64,000 bases of DNA, taken from positions 6,696,001-6,760,000 of the forward strand of contig NZ_AP022567.1 of assembly GCF_010727475.1 (NCBI RefSeq), read 5' to 3'. Below the pieces are notes generated by a model. It did no database searches and was not told the origin of the DNA. It saw only the letters and a program-made list of their open reading frames with translations. This DNA is from Mycolicibacterium mageritense (GTDB lineage: Bacteria; Actinomycetota; Actinomycetes; Mycobacteriales; Mycobacteriaceae). Shown in pieces: positions 41,867 through 50,029 of this stretch. The position numbers and the translations under genes were made by a program. Position 1 is the stretch's first letter; each line of letters begins with the position of its first letter.

Positions 41867-42799
41867 ATGGACGCCGTCAGTCGTTTGTTGGACCTGGCTC
41901 GGCTTGGCGCCAACGTGGACAAGCGCTGCCTCCTGGGCGGCACCACCCGAATGGATGTCGAGGGGTACCGGGAGCTGCAAGCCCCATTTCACGCCGTCCT
42001 CGAGGGCGAGTGTCAACTCGTGGTCGGCACCCGGGTGCTGGAGATGCGGCAGGGAGATGTCGTACTGCTACCCGGTCGGGCTCCCCATCGAATCGTCACC
42101 GGCGGCCCAGGTCGCCTCCGGGGCACAATCGACACCGCCGGAGATGCGTTCGTGAGCACCCGCAGTAAGGGCAGCGGGCCCGCCGTCGTCGATTTGTTCT
42201 GCGGACACTACACGTTTGACGCGGGCGCGGGCGCGGTGTTCTTCCGCAGCCTGCCTGATCCGCTGCACGTTTCGTGCGGGGAGTCCGACGGCGACGCCGA
42301 GATGCTGGCGATGCTGAGCACGATGATGCGCGCAGAGGCGCAGCGGGGAACCAAGGGCACTGCGGCGATCCTGTCCGCCTTGGCCACGGTGCTGCTGACA
42401 ATGGTGTTGAGATCCGCCAGGACTGTGACGACGACGCCGGCCTTGTGGACCGCCGCGGCCGACCCGCGGATCGCGACGGCGATCGAGAGCATGCTGGCCA
42501 CGCCGGGCGCCGACTGGACCATCGAGCGGCTCAGCCGCACCGCCGCCATGTCACGGGCGACATTCCTGCGTCATTTCAGTCAGGAGACCGGCATGACCGT
42601 GGGCGTTTTCTTGGTACGTGCCCGGATGATGGCTGCCGCCGACCTTCTCAGTTCCAGTGACGCGACAGTCGGCGCCATCGCCGACCAGGTCGGCTACCAG
42701 TCCGAGTCGGCATTCTCCCGCGCCTTCCGTGCCGAGATCGGGATGACCCCGGCACGTTTCCGGCGCTACCAGCAACGGCGACGGCAAGTGACCCGCTGA
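41867..42799 (+). CDS. AraC family regulator, RclR-like redox sensor
   Basis: A 310-aa regulator. The cupin sensor (about 20-120) begins VDKRCLLGG and contains VDLFCGHYTF; the C-terminal double helix-turn-helix (about 210-305) includes IERLSRTAAMSRATFLRHFS and SEADQVGYQSESAFSRAF-like segments. Cys21 and Cys112 correspond in context to Cys21 and Cys89 of E. coli RclR, which sense hypochlorous acid by disulfide formation (established for E. coli). The divergent DUF417 and Old Yellow Enzyme genes are the likely targets. Confidence 0.87.
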   Translation: MDAVSRLLDLARLGANVDKRCLLGGTTRMDVEGYRELQAPFHAVLEGECQLVVGTRVLEMRQGDVVLLPGRAPHRIVTGGPGRLRGTIDTAGDAFVSTRSKGSGPAVVDLFCGHYTFDAGAGAVFFRSLPDPLHVSCGESDGDAEMLAMLSTMMRAEAQRGTKGTAAILSALATVLLTMVLRSARTVTTTPALWTAAADPRIATAIESMLATPGADWTIERLSRTAAMSRATFLRHFSQETGMTVGVFLVRARMMAAADLLSSSDATVGAIADQVGYQSESAFSRAFRAEIGMTPARFRRYQQRRRQVTR

Positions 42800-42820
42800 A
42801 CGCCGACCCGCCGCGGAGCG

Positions 42821-43579
42821 CTAGCCGCCCTTGCGGTCGGAGAACGCCGCGAGTGCGTCGACGTTGGCCGCCTGGCCGACGAGTTCGACGAACAGCGCCT
42901 TCTCCCGCTCGGTCGCCGCGACGATGGCGTCGCGGATCGGTGCGACCATGGTCTGCTTGACCGCCATCAGGCTCGATATGGGCTTGGCGGCAAGGATTTC
43001 CGCGTGCCGGCGGGCCTCGGCCAGCAGCTCGTCAGGCTCGCACACGCGCCACACCAGACCCATGTCCAGGGCCTCCTGCGCACTGATCCACTCCGAGGAC
43101 ATCAACAGCCACGCCGCGTTCTGCCGACCGATCAGCCGCGGCATCAGATAGGACGACGCCGCCTCCGGCGCAACGCCGAGGCTGGTGAAGGGGCACTTGA
43201 GCCGTGCGGTCGACGCCATGAACGCCAGGTCGGCATATCCGAGGATGGTGGCGCCGATCCCGACGCCGACGCCGTTGACCGCGCAGATGAGGGGTTTGGG
43301 GAACGTGGTCAACGCGTCGAGCATCCCGTAGAAGCCGTGCTCGCCCGGGGTGAACGCGGGGTTGGTGATGCGGCTCTGCATCTCGACGAGATCGTTGCCC
43401 GCACTGAACGCTCGGCCGGCGCCCGTCAACAGCACCACCGCGACCTCGGGATCCTCGGCGGCCGCCCGCAAAGCCTTCGTCGTCTCGTCGTACAGCGCCT
43501 CGTTGAACGCGTTGAGCGCGTCGGGGCGGTTGAACGTCAGGGTGCGTACCCGGTTGGCGTCGTCGATCGTCAGGTTCAC
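42821..43579 (-). CDS. Enoyl-CoA hydratase/isomerase family protein
   Basis: A 252-aa crotonase-fold enzyme. NRPDALNAFNEALYD, AFSAGNDLVEMQ and VNGVGVGIGATILGYADLAF outline the CoA-binding and oxyanion-hole regions; the Glu of the second oxyanion/acid position lies in LGVAPEAASSYLMPRLIG. It probably hydrates or isomerises an enoyl-CoA. GTG 43579 is the start. A perfect KstR box lies 15 bp upstream, within the 28-bp gap to the preceding gene, so a sterol side-chain or ring-degradation role is likely. Confidence 0.87.
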   Translation of the reverse strand: MNLTIDDANRVRTLTFNRPDALNAFNEALYDETTKALRAAAEDPEVAVVLLTGAGRAFSAGNDLVEMQSRITNPAFTPGEHGFYGMLDALTTFPKPLICAVNGVGVGIGATILGYADLAFMASTARLKCPFTSLGVAPEAASSYLMPRLIGRQNAAWLLMSSEWISAQEALDMGLVWRVCEPDELLAEARRHAEILAAKPISSLMAVKQTMVAPIRDAIVAATEREKALFVELVGQAANVDALAAFSDRKGG

Positions 43580-43593
43580 CCTCGCAGCGTAAC

Positions 43594-43607
43594 TAGAACA
43601 CGTTCCA
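43594..43607 (-). promoter_or_regulatory. KstR operator (perfect match)
   Basis: tagaacacgttcca satisfies all fixed positions of T-nn-AAC-nn-GTT-nn-A. It fills the short gap before the enoyl-CoA hydratase gene and abuts the stop codon of the gene upstream. Confidence 0.8.
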
Positions 43608-44321
43608 CTACGGCCGGTCGGGTGTGACGAATGGACTGCGAAACTCGTACCGGCTGGTCGGCACGGTGTCGATGTTGCTGCTGGCGCCGAAGGCATCCGT
43701 ACTGGCCACCATCCGCCGCATCCGGTCGGCGAGATCGGCGTCGTCGGCCGCACCGAAGAACGCGTGCAGGTCCGACACGGCCTGCTGCGGGAACAGCTCC
43801 TCGACGATGGCCGCCAGCACCGGCGCGTCGTCAGTGAGCGCCCGCACCACGGTGTTCTGGGTGTACCCGAACGTGGCCTGGGTTTCGATCGCGACCGGCG
43901 TGTGGTCGACGTGCCAGCGGCGCAGCCACGTTACCGGGTCGAGTTCCGCGGGCCGGCGCAGCAGCGCGATGTTGGCCAGTCCGTCGACACGCTCGCCGGG
44001 CGCCGTCCGCGGTACGGCCATCGGCACCGACTCGGTCACCAAATAGGCAGCCGCATGGTCACATTCGGCACTCAGCCGGTCGATCGCGGCCCGGGCCACC
44101 TCGCCGTAGTACTGCTGAACCCACAGGCTCACCACCGCGACCACCGGCGGGTCGAGCGTGGTCAGGGTCATGAGTGAATCGCGCACCGCGTCGTCACGCA
44201 CGTTGACCGTCAGGCCCGGCACCCCGAGCGCCAGCAGTTCGTCGGCGACCTGCGACCGCAGGCGCACACACCAGTTCTCGTCGGACCGTGCCGCCCGCAA
44301 CGTGACGATGACCTTTTCCAC
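43608..44321 (-). CDS. Conserved hypothetical protein
   Basis: A 237-aa soluble protein I cannot assign. It starts VEKVIVTLRAARSDENWCVR and contains HVDHTPVAIETQATFGYTQN (about 150) and DLHAFFGAADDADLADRMRR (about 190). The opening strand and ATFGYTQNTVVRAL segment recall dimeric EthD/Dabb-like alpha+beta barrels; that is a guess. GTG 44321 start without a clear ribosome-binding site, divergent from the FUSC transporter. It ends directly at the KstR box of the downstream hydratase and could be read through into it. Confidence 0.7.
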   Translation of the reverse strand: MEKVIVTLRAARSDENWCVRLRSQVADELLALGVPGLTVNVRDDAVRDSLMTLTTLDPPVVAVVSLWVQQYYGEVARAAIDRLSAECDHAAAYLVTESVPMAVPRTAPGERVDGLANIALLRRPAELDPVTWLRRWHVDHTPVAIETQATFGYTQNTVVRALTDDAPVLAAIVEELFPQQAVSDLHAFFGAADDADLADRMRRMVASTDAFGASSNIDTVPTSRYEFRSPFVTPDRP

Positions 44322-44408
44322 GCACCGAACGTACAACCGGCGCACCGGTGCCGCGCCACGGTGCACCAGTTGGCGGCCTGCCGGCCCGGATCGCGCCAGA
44401 ATGGATCC

Positions 44409-46397
44409 GTGCAGACAGGCGGGCAGGCAGCGGACGCGCTGCGGCTGAGTACGCCGGACGCCGGGGCGGTGGCGCGGAGCCTGACCGGGGTGCTGGCGGT
44501 GACCGCGATCGCGATGTTCGCGGTGTCGACGGCGACCGCGATGTGGACGCTCGCCGCGGGCATCATCGCGAGTGCCATCGCGTTGCAGCGCAGCCCTGGC
44601 GGCCGGGTACCCCTGGTGGTCACCGGATCGATCGAACTGGCGATCGTCGTGTTTCTCGGCACGGTGAGCGGCTCGCACAGCATCGTGTTCGTCGTCGTGG
44701 TCGCGCTGTGGTGTTTCGCGGCAGGCATGCAGTGGTCGCTCGGGGCCAACGCGGGCCTGGTCGCGTCGGCCGCCAGCGCACTGCTGGTGATCGCCCCGTC
44801 CACCGCGCCGACACTGGGCGACGTGCTGCTGGCACCGGTGTTCGTGATCGCCGCGGGCGTGGTCCAGGCGCTGCTCATCGCGATCTGGCCGCCGCGCCGG
44901 TGGCGGGCCCAGCGCGAGGGACTCACGCGGGCGTACCGGTCGCTGGCCACCGATGCGCGCAACGTCGCCGCGAACTCCTCGGCCGATGTCGACGATGCGC
45001 CGCTGACCTGGCTGCGTGAGGTGTTCGCCGACAGCCAGGTGGCCCAGCGTCCCCGCGCCTACCACGGTGGCTACCGGCTGCCCGAGCGGCTTGCCGCGAC
45101 CGTGGCGGCACTGCGCTCGACCGGCGACGCCGACCGTGCGGACGGCGTTTCGCAGGTGCTCGCAGCCGCCGCGGTACTGCTCGACGCGATCGCGGATCAC
45201 GGGCACACCGCGCGCCGCGACGCCGAGCACGCGCTGGTGCGCGTCGACTCCGCGGTCGCCGCCGTGACCGGGCCCGAAAAGTCCATGGCGCAACGACTCT
45301 CCGAACAGCTACGGGAGGCCGCGGTACTGCGGTTCGGACAACTGCACCGACCCGATCTGATCGGTTCGCTGGCCTCGGCGCCCACGGTGGTCCGCTCACA
45401 CCTCACGTGGAATTCACCCATCCTGCGGCACGCGCTCCGGCTTTCGGTGACCACGGCCATCGCCGTCGCGGTGGCCCGCTTCACCGGTATCGAGCACGGC
45501 TACTGGATGGCACTGGCCGTCGTGGTGGTGCCGCGCCCGGAGACCGCGCACACCTACACGCGCTGCGCGGGTCGCATCGCCGGCCTCGCGGTGGGCATCC
45601 TGATCGCCTCGGTGATCGTCCTGGCCTGGCAGCCCGGCCCCATGGCGTCGGCCGTGTGTGCCCTGGCCTTCACCGGACTGGCCTACGGCCTATCCCGGTT
45701 CGGCTATCTCGCGGTCGGCGGAGCCGTCGGGGCCCTTGTCGTCTACGTGGTCGGGGTCGGGCAGATCGGACCCGCCGTAGGCCTCACCGACCGGCTGTTC
45801 AGCGTCCTCATCGGCGGCGGCCTGGCCGTGATGGCTCATGTGGTGCTACCCGACCACGCCCTGATCCGGTTGCGGCAGCGCGCCGGCGAGCTGCTCATGA
45901 CCGAGATCGATTACGCGGCCATGGTGGTGAGAGCCTTTGTGCACGAGGTCGACCATCCGGCCGAGACCCTGTCGGCGGCATGGCAGCGGGCGTTTCGGGC
46001 CCGCGCCGCGTTCGAGGCGGCCTGGGGCGCGGCCCGGCTGGACTCCCCCACGCTGCGGCGCTGGTTACGGTCCTACCGCACCGCACTGAACACCGTGACC
46101 AGTGCGTGCACCACCTTGGAGAACAGTCTGCCCACTCACCCGTCCTCGGCGCTGCCCGGCGAATTCATCGCTGCCGTGGACGATTACGTGGAGGCGCTGC
46201 GCGGGGCGCCGCCGAGCCCGGCCGTGCCGTGGAGCCTCGACACCGCCGAGCTCAGCTCAGCCCTCAACCGCGTGCACGACGTGGTGTCGAGCCTGGCCGC
46301 CGACAACGGCGCGGCGCGCATCCTGGTCGCCGAACTGACGACCATCACCCGAAGCCTGGCCGACGTCGCAATCGACCGGGTCGATTCACCGTCCTGA
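44409..46397 (+). CDS. FUSC family membrane transporter (aromatic acid exporter-like)
   Basis: A 662-aa membrane protein in two halves, each with about five to six helices (about 25-165 and 345-490). The second half (HALRLSVTTAIAVAVARFTG, EHGYWMALAVVVVPRPETAH, RCAGRIAGLAVGILIAS) matches the FUSC/AaeB domain. The region between and the C-terminus are cytosolic helices. Relatives export aromatic acids or fusaric acid. Start GTG 44409. Convergent with the PaaI thioesterase; no accessory fusion protein nearby. Confidence 0.85.
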   Translation: MQTGGQAADALRLSTPDAGAVARSLTGVLAVTAIAMFAVSTATAMWTLAAGIIASAIALQRSPGGRVPLVVTGSIELAIVVFLGTVSGSHSIVFVVVVALWCFAAGMQWSLGANAGLVASAASALLVIAPSTAPTLGDVLLAPVFVIAAGVVQALLIAIWPPRRWRAQREGLTRAYRSLATDARNVAANSSADVDDAPLTWLREVFADSQVAQRPRAYHGGYRLPERLAATVAALRSTGDADRADGVSQVLAAAAVLLDAIADHGHTARRDAEHALVRVDSAVAAVTGPEKSMAQRLSEQLREAAVLRFGQLHRPDLIGSLASAPTVVRSHLTWNSPILRHALRLSVTTAIAVAVARFTGIEHGYWMALAVVVVPRPETAHTYTRCAGRIAGLAVGILIASVIVLAWQPGPMASAVCALAFTGLAYGLSRFGYLAVGGAVGALVVYVVGVGQIGPAVGLTDRLFSVLIGGGLAVMAHVVLPDHALIRLRQRAGELLMTEIDYAAMVVRAFVHEVDHPAETLSAAWQRAFRARAAFEAAWGAARLDSPTLRRWLRSYRTALNTVTSACTTLENSLPTHPSSALPGEFIAAVDDYVEALRGAPPSPAVPWSLDTAELSSALNRVHDVVSSLAADNGAARILVAELTTITRSLADVAIDRVDSPS

Positions 46398-46408
46398 GCG
46401 CCCCGGCG

Positions 46409-47038
46409 TCAGCGCCGCGCCCACTTGGGCAGGATGAAAACGCCGTCCGCCTCGGCCGTGACGCCGTCGGCATCGGAAACCCGGCCCGACGCAAACGCTT
46501 TGATGCCGTCGGTGCGCGTGATGCGGCCTTCGGCGTGCAGTGCGCCCAGCGGCGTGGCACGCAGATACCGGATCGTCAGCGTGCCCGTGAACCGGGGACT
46601 GTCTGGGTCACTCGCGGCAACCTCGCCGAGCACGTGGTCGAGCACCATCGCGACGATGCCGCCGTGCACGTGCCCCGGCGGGCCCTCGTAGGCGGCCCCG
46701 AGGTGAAAGTCGGTGTGGATGGCGCCATCCGGATCCTTGACCATCACCAGCGGTGGGGCGATCGGGTTACGGAGCCCGATCGCCGGATTGCCCCACGGCA
46801 GCCGATCCCCGTCGGACGTGAAGCGGACACCGAACGGTCCGTCGATCTGTTTGGCCTGCAGCCGCGCCGTCGCCCTGTCGATGTCAGCCTTCACCGCGGC
46901 CACCTCGTCGGCGTCGACCTCGGACCGGATCGTGGCGTCGATCAGGTGCCGCACGGACTCGGCGAGCGGCGCGTAGGTCGCACGCAGTCGCGCGATGTCG
47001 GCAGAGGTCAGACCTTCGAGATGGGTGTAACCCGGCAT
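46409..47038 (-). CDS. PaaI family thioesterase
   Basis: A 209-aa protein with an N-terminal helical extension (about 1-65) and a hotdog domain (about 95-205). The catalytic region is GPPGHVHGGIVAMVLDHVLG, with the HGG-x6-D pattern of PaaI thioesterases, followed by TLTIRYLRATPLGALHAEG. It should hydrolyse an acyl-CoA, possibly preventing CoA trapping during sterol breakdown: a perfect KstR box lies 9 bp upstream of the ATG. The KstR box so close to the start implies a near-leaderless transcript. Confidence 0.87.
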   Translation of the reverse strand: MPGYTHLEGLTSADIARLRATYAPLAESVRHLIDATIRSEVDADEVAAVKADIDRATARLQAKQIDGPFGVRFTSDGDRLPWGNPAIGLRNPIAPPLVMVKDPDGAIHTDFHLGAAYEGPPGHVHGGIVAMVLDHVLGEVAASDPDSPRFTGTLTIRYLRATPLGALHAEGRITRTDGIKAFASGRVSDADGVTAEADGVFILPKWARR

Positions 47039-47046
47039 CCCTGAAC

Positions 47047-47060
47047 TAGAACACGTTGCA
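47047..47060 (-). promoter_or_regulatory. KstR operator (perfect match)
   Basis: tagaacacgttgca fits T-nn-AAC-nn-GTT-nn-A at all fixed positions. It lies in the 36-bp gap between the DUF5701 gene and the PaaI thioesterase, 9 bp before the latter's start. Confidence 0.78.
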
Positions 47061-47074
47061 GCGACGGTGTCGAA

Positions 47075-47716
47075 TCACGCCTGCCGCGGGGCGTGCCGCC
47101 CGCCGGCCGACGCGAAACCCAGCCAGGTGTGCCGATTGCCCGCCCAGCACCACCCAACCTTGGCAGCATCGCGATGCTCGATGCCGTCGCGACCGGTGCC
47201 GTTGCTGATCCACAGCGCGGGCGTACGGGGATCCCAGGAGCCGTCGGGTTTGCGCACCCGGGAACCGATGGTCATGAAGCATCGGCCCCGTTGCAGGATC
47301 TCGGGCTTTTGCAGCACCCAGTGCAGTCCCTCCGTGAGGGTCAACGGAGTCCGGCCCGCGTCGAGGATCGCGGGCAGTGCCTCGTCGGGGGACCAGTTGC
47401 GCATGGCGTCACCGCGATCCAGCGACGTCACCACGTAGACCGGCGCATCGGGCGGCGCGGCGGACTCGACCGCGCCGAACGTGTCGACGTCCGTCATGTC
47501 CGACACGACGAATCCCGCCTTGCCCCCGAACCGCAACAACGGCGCCAGTGCGCTCGCGGCGAGCAGCTCCGGCCGGACGACCAGCAGGGCATCGCCTTCC
47601 GCGGTGAAGTCTTCGAACGCCGCGGGGTCGAGACCGCTCACCCCGAGTGACGTCAACCGTTCAGCTTGGGCAGCAAGTGAGGGCAGCACGGGAGCGCTGG
47701 ATACGGTAGTCGGCAT
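47075..47716 (-). CDS. DUF5701 family protein
   Basis: A 213-aa protein. TLTEGLHWVLQKPEILQRGR, CFMTIGSRVRKPDGSWDPRTPALWIS and KVGWCWAGNRHTWLGFASA are characteristic of the actinobacterial DUF5701 family, of unknown function. No signal peptide or membrane segment. ATG 47716 with no ribosome-binding site; a 27-bp perfect dyad ends 6 bp upstream, suggesting a leaderless transcript with an operator or a capped 5' hairpin. Divergent from the TPR protein. Confidence 0.75.
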   Translation of the reverse strand: MPTTVSSAPVLPSLAAQAERLTSLGVSGLDPAAFEDFTAEGDALLVVRPELLAASALAPLLRFGGKAGFVVSDMTDVDTFGAVESAAPPDAPVYVVTSLDRGDAMRNWSPDEALPAILDAGRTPLTLTEGLHWVLQKPEILQRGRCFMTIGSRVRKPDGSWDPRTPALWISNGTGRDGIEHRDAAKVGWCWAGNRHTWLGFASAGGRHAPRQA

Positions 47717-47721
47717 GGGTG

Positions 47722-47748
47722 ACCAACGGCCGGCACCCGGCCGTTGGT
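47722..47748. promoter_or_regulatory. 27-bp inverted repeat in a divergent promoter
   Basis: accaacggccgg (47722-47733) is exactly repeated in inverse at 47737-47748 with only cac between. It lies 6 bp from the DUF5701 start and 70 bp from the TPR gene start. Confidence 0.6.
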
Positions 47749-47817
47749 TCCCACTTGCGCACCTTTCGGCTCACCGGTTGACGCAACGCTTCTCGCGGTC
47801 CGGCTCGCTCAACTATC

Positions 47818-49506
47818 GTGCGAGCCGTGACGGAACTCGCGCCGACCGAGCCGTATTACGACCTCGGATCCCATGGCCGGCCTGTCGACACCGACTCGGC
47901 CGAGGCACAAACCTGGTTCGACCGTGGCCTGGTGTGGGCATACGCGTTCAACCACGAGGAGTCGATCCGCTGCTTCGAACGCGCGTTGGAATTCGACGGC
48001 GAGTTGGCGATCGCCCGCTGGGGCATCGCCTATTCCATCGGGCCCAACTACAACAAGGCCTGGGACGCATTCGACCCGGCCGACCTCGCGAGTTCGCTGG
48101 CGCGGGCCCGCAGCGAGCTCGAGCTGGCTGACCGAGGCCGGGCGTCGGATCTCGAGCGGGCCTTGATTTCCGCTCTGCGGCAGCGGTTTCCAACAGCGGA
48201 TCCCGACGATGCGGCGGGTCTTGCCGCGGGACACACGGCCTACGCCGACGCCATGGCCCAGCTCGCGCAGGAGTACCCCGACGACGTCGACGTGCAGGCC
48301 CTGGCCGCCGATGCGCTGGTCAACGTCACCGCGTGGGCACTGTGGGACACCCGCACCGGCGAGCCCGCCCCCGATTCCCGCGTGCTCGCGGCCAAGCGGA
48401 TTCTCGACGACGCCCTGGCCACTCCCGCGGGCCGGGCCCACCCCGGCATCCTGCACCTCTACATCCACACCATGGAGATGGCGCGCACGCCGCAGGAGGC
48501 ACTGCCCGCCGCCGACCTGTTGCGCGGACTGGTGCCTGACGCCGGACACCTTCAGCACATGCCCAGCCACATCGACGTGTTGTGCGGCGACTACCGTAAC
48601 TCGATCACGTCGAATCTCGCTGCGGTCACGGCAGATCGCAAGTTCGTCGAACGGCAGGGGCCGCTGAACTTCTATTCCCTCTACCGCGCGCACGACCTGC
48701 ACTTCGTGGTGTATTCGGCGATGTTCGAAGGAAGTTCGCAGATCGCGCTGCGGGCCGCGGACGAACTCGCGGCGCAACTCACCCCCGAGTTGCTGGCGAT
48801 CGAATCTCCTCCGATGGCCGACTGGCTCGAAGCCTTCGTACCGCTGCGGATCCACGTGCTGGTGCGCTTCGGCCGCTGGGACGATCTGATCGCCGAGCCA
48901 CTGCCCGCCGACCCGGCCCTGTACTGCACCACGACGGCCACCATCCACTACGGCCGCGGCGTGGCCCATGCCGCGAAGGGCCAGCTCGTGAAGGCCCGCG
49001 CCGAACGCGACGCGTTCGCCGCCGCCTACCGGCGGATCCCGGATTCGCGGTACCTGTTCAACAACACCAGCCTGGACATCCTCGCGATCGCCGGGGCGAT
49101 GCTCGACGGTGAGATCGCCTACCGGGAAGGCCGATTCGACGACGCGTTCAGCCGGCTGCGGCGCGCGATCGAACTCGACGACGCGCTGCCCTACGACGAA
49201 CCGTGGGGTTGGATGCAGCCCACGCGGCACGCATACGGCGCGCTGTTGCTCGAACAGGGCCGGGTGGAGGAGGCCGCCCAGGCCTACGCAGCGGACCTCG
49301 GCCTCGACCCGACGCTGAGCCGGTCCAGCCACCATCCGAACAACGTGTGGAGCCTGCACGGCTATCACGAATGCCTGCAGCGGCTGGGCCGCGACGCCGA
49401 AGCGGCCATCATCGGCCAACAGTTGGAACTGGCGAGCGCCCGCGCCGACGTGCCGATCATGGCGTCGTGCGCGTGCCGGCTCGACGTCGGCTGCTGCGGT
49501 GCGTGA
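47818..49506 (+). CDS. TPR-repeat protein
   Basis: A 562-aa protein with tetratricopeptide-like helix pairs. The first is AQTWFDRGLVWAYAFNHEES, then RCFERALEFDGELAIARWGI; others include AYREGRFDDAFSRLRRAIEL and LLEQGRVEEAAQAYAADLGL near the C-terminus. HMPSHIDVLCGDYRNSITSN (about 245) is a conserved block of this large-TPR family. No signal peptide. It ends with a Cys-rich tail (ASCACRLDVGCCGA). Role unknown, presumably protein-protein interaction. GTG 47818 or 47827 may be the start. Confidence 0.8.
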   Translation: MRAVTELAPTEPYYDLGSHGRPVDTDSAEAQTWFDRGLVWAYAFNHEESIRCFERALEFDGELAIARWGIAYSIGPNYNKAWDAFDPADLASSLARARSELELADRGRASDLERALISALRQRFPTADPDDAAGLAAGHTAYADAMAQLAQEYPDDVDVQALAADALVNVTAWALWDTRTGEPAPDSRVLAAKRILDDALATPAGRAHPGILHLYIHTMEMARTPQEALPAADLLRGLVPDAGHLQHMPSHIDVLCGDYRNSITSNLAAVTADRKFVERQGPLNFYSLYRAHDLHFVVYSAMFEGSSQIALRAADELAAQLTPELLAIESPPMADWLEAFVPLRIHVLVRFGRWDDLIAEPLPADPALYCTTTATIHYGRGVAHAAKGQLVKARAERDAFAAAYRRIPDSRYLFNNTSLDILAIAGAMLDGEIAYREGRFDDAFSRLRRAIELDDALPYDEPWGWMQPTRHAYGALLLEQGRVEEAAQAYAADLGLDPTLSRSSHHPNNVWSLHGYHECLQRLGRDAEAAIIGQQLELASARADVPIMASCACRLDVGCCGA

Positions 49507-49546
49507 TCTGCCCGGTCCCGAGGCGATCCGCGCGTAAACTCCGGCT

Positions 49547-50026
49547 GTGGCCATCAGCGACAGTGACCTCCGGCATCTCCGCAAGTGCGTCGACCTCGCC
49601 CGGGAAGCCCTCGACGACGGCGATGAACCGTTCGGATCGGTCCTCGTCGACTACACCGGCGCGACCCTGTTCGCGGACCGCAACCGCGTCAAAGACGGTG
49701 ACGCCACGCAACATCCCGAGTTCGCGATAGCCCGGTGGGCGGCCGAGCACCTGCCGCCGCAGCGGCGTCCCCGCACCACGGTCTACACGTCCGGTGAGCA
49801 CTGCCCGATGTGTTCGGCCGCGCACGCGTGGGTGGGGCTCGGCCGCATCGTCTACGCCACGTCGTCGGCCCAACTAAGCGGCTGGCTCGGCGAATGGGGC
49901 GCTCCACCGGCGCCGGTGGCTGTCCTGCCGATCACCGCGGTGGCACCCGGAATCGAGGTCGACGGCCCGGTGCCCGAACTCGAGGAGCCGATGAAAGAGT
50001 TGTACGCAGCGAAATTCCGGCCCTGA
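49547..50026 (+). CDS. Cytidine/deoxycytidylate deaminase-like nucleoside deaminase
   Basis: A 159-aa zinc deaminase. The metal motifs are intact: QHPEFAIARWA (His and catalytic Glu) and GEHCPMCSAAHAWVGL (two Cys ligands), with DDGDEPFGSVLVD upstream. It belongs to the guanine deaminase/tRNA-adenosine deaminase-like group; length fits guanine or cytosine-type nucleobase deaminases. GTG start. Four bp before the GH13 gene, so likely co-transcribed, although functions are unrelated. Confidence 0.85.
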   Translation: MAISDSDLRHLRKCVDLAREALDDGDEPFGSVLVDYTGATLFADRNRVKDGDATQHPEFAIARWAAEHLPPQRRPRTTVYTSGEHCPMCSAAHAWVGLGRIVYATSSAQLSGWLGEWGAPPAPVAVLPITAVAPGIEVDGPVPELEEPMKELYAAKFRP

Positions 50027-50029
50027 GGC

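Noticed and set aside
47809..49584. A 591-codon minus-strand open frame opposite the TPR gene
   Set aside because: No recognisable family, biased His/Arg/Val composition, and it lies fully antisense to a protein with clear repeats.
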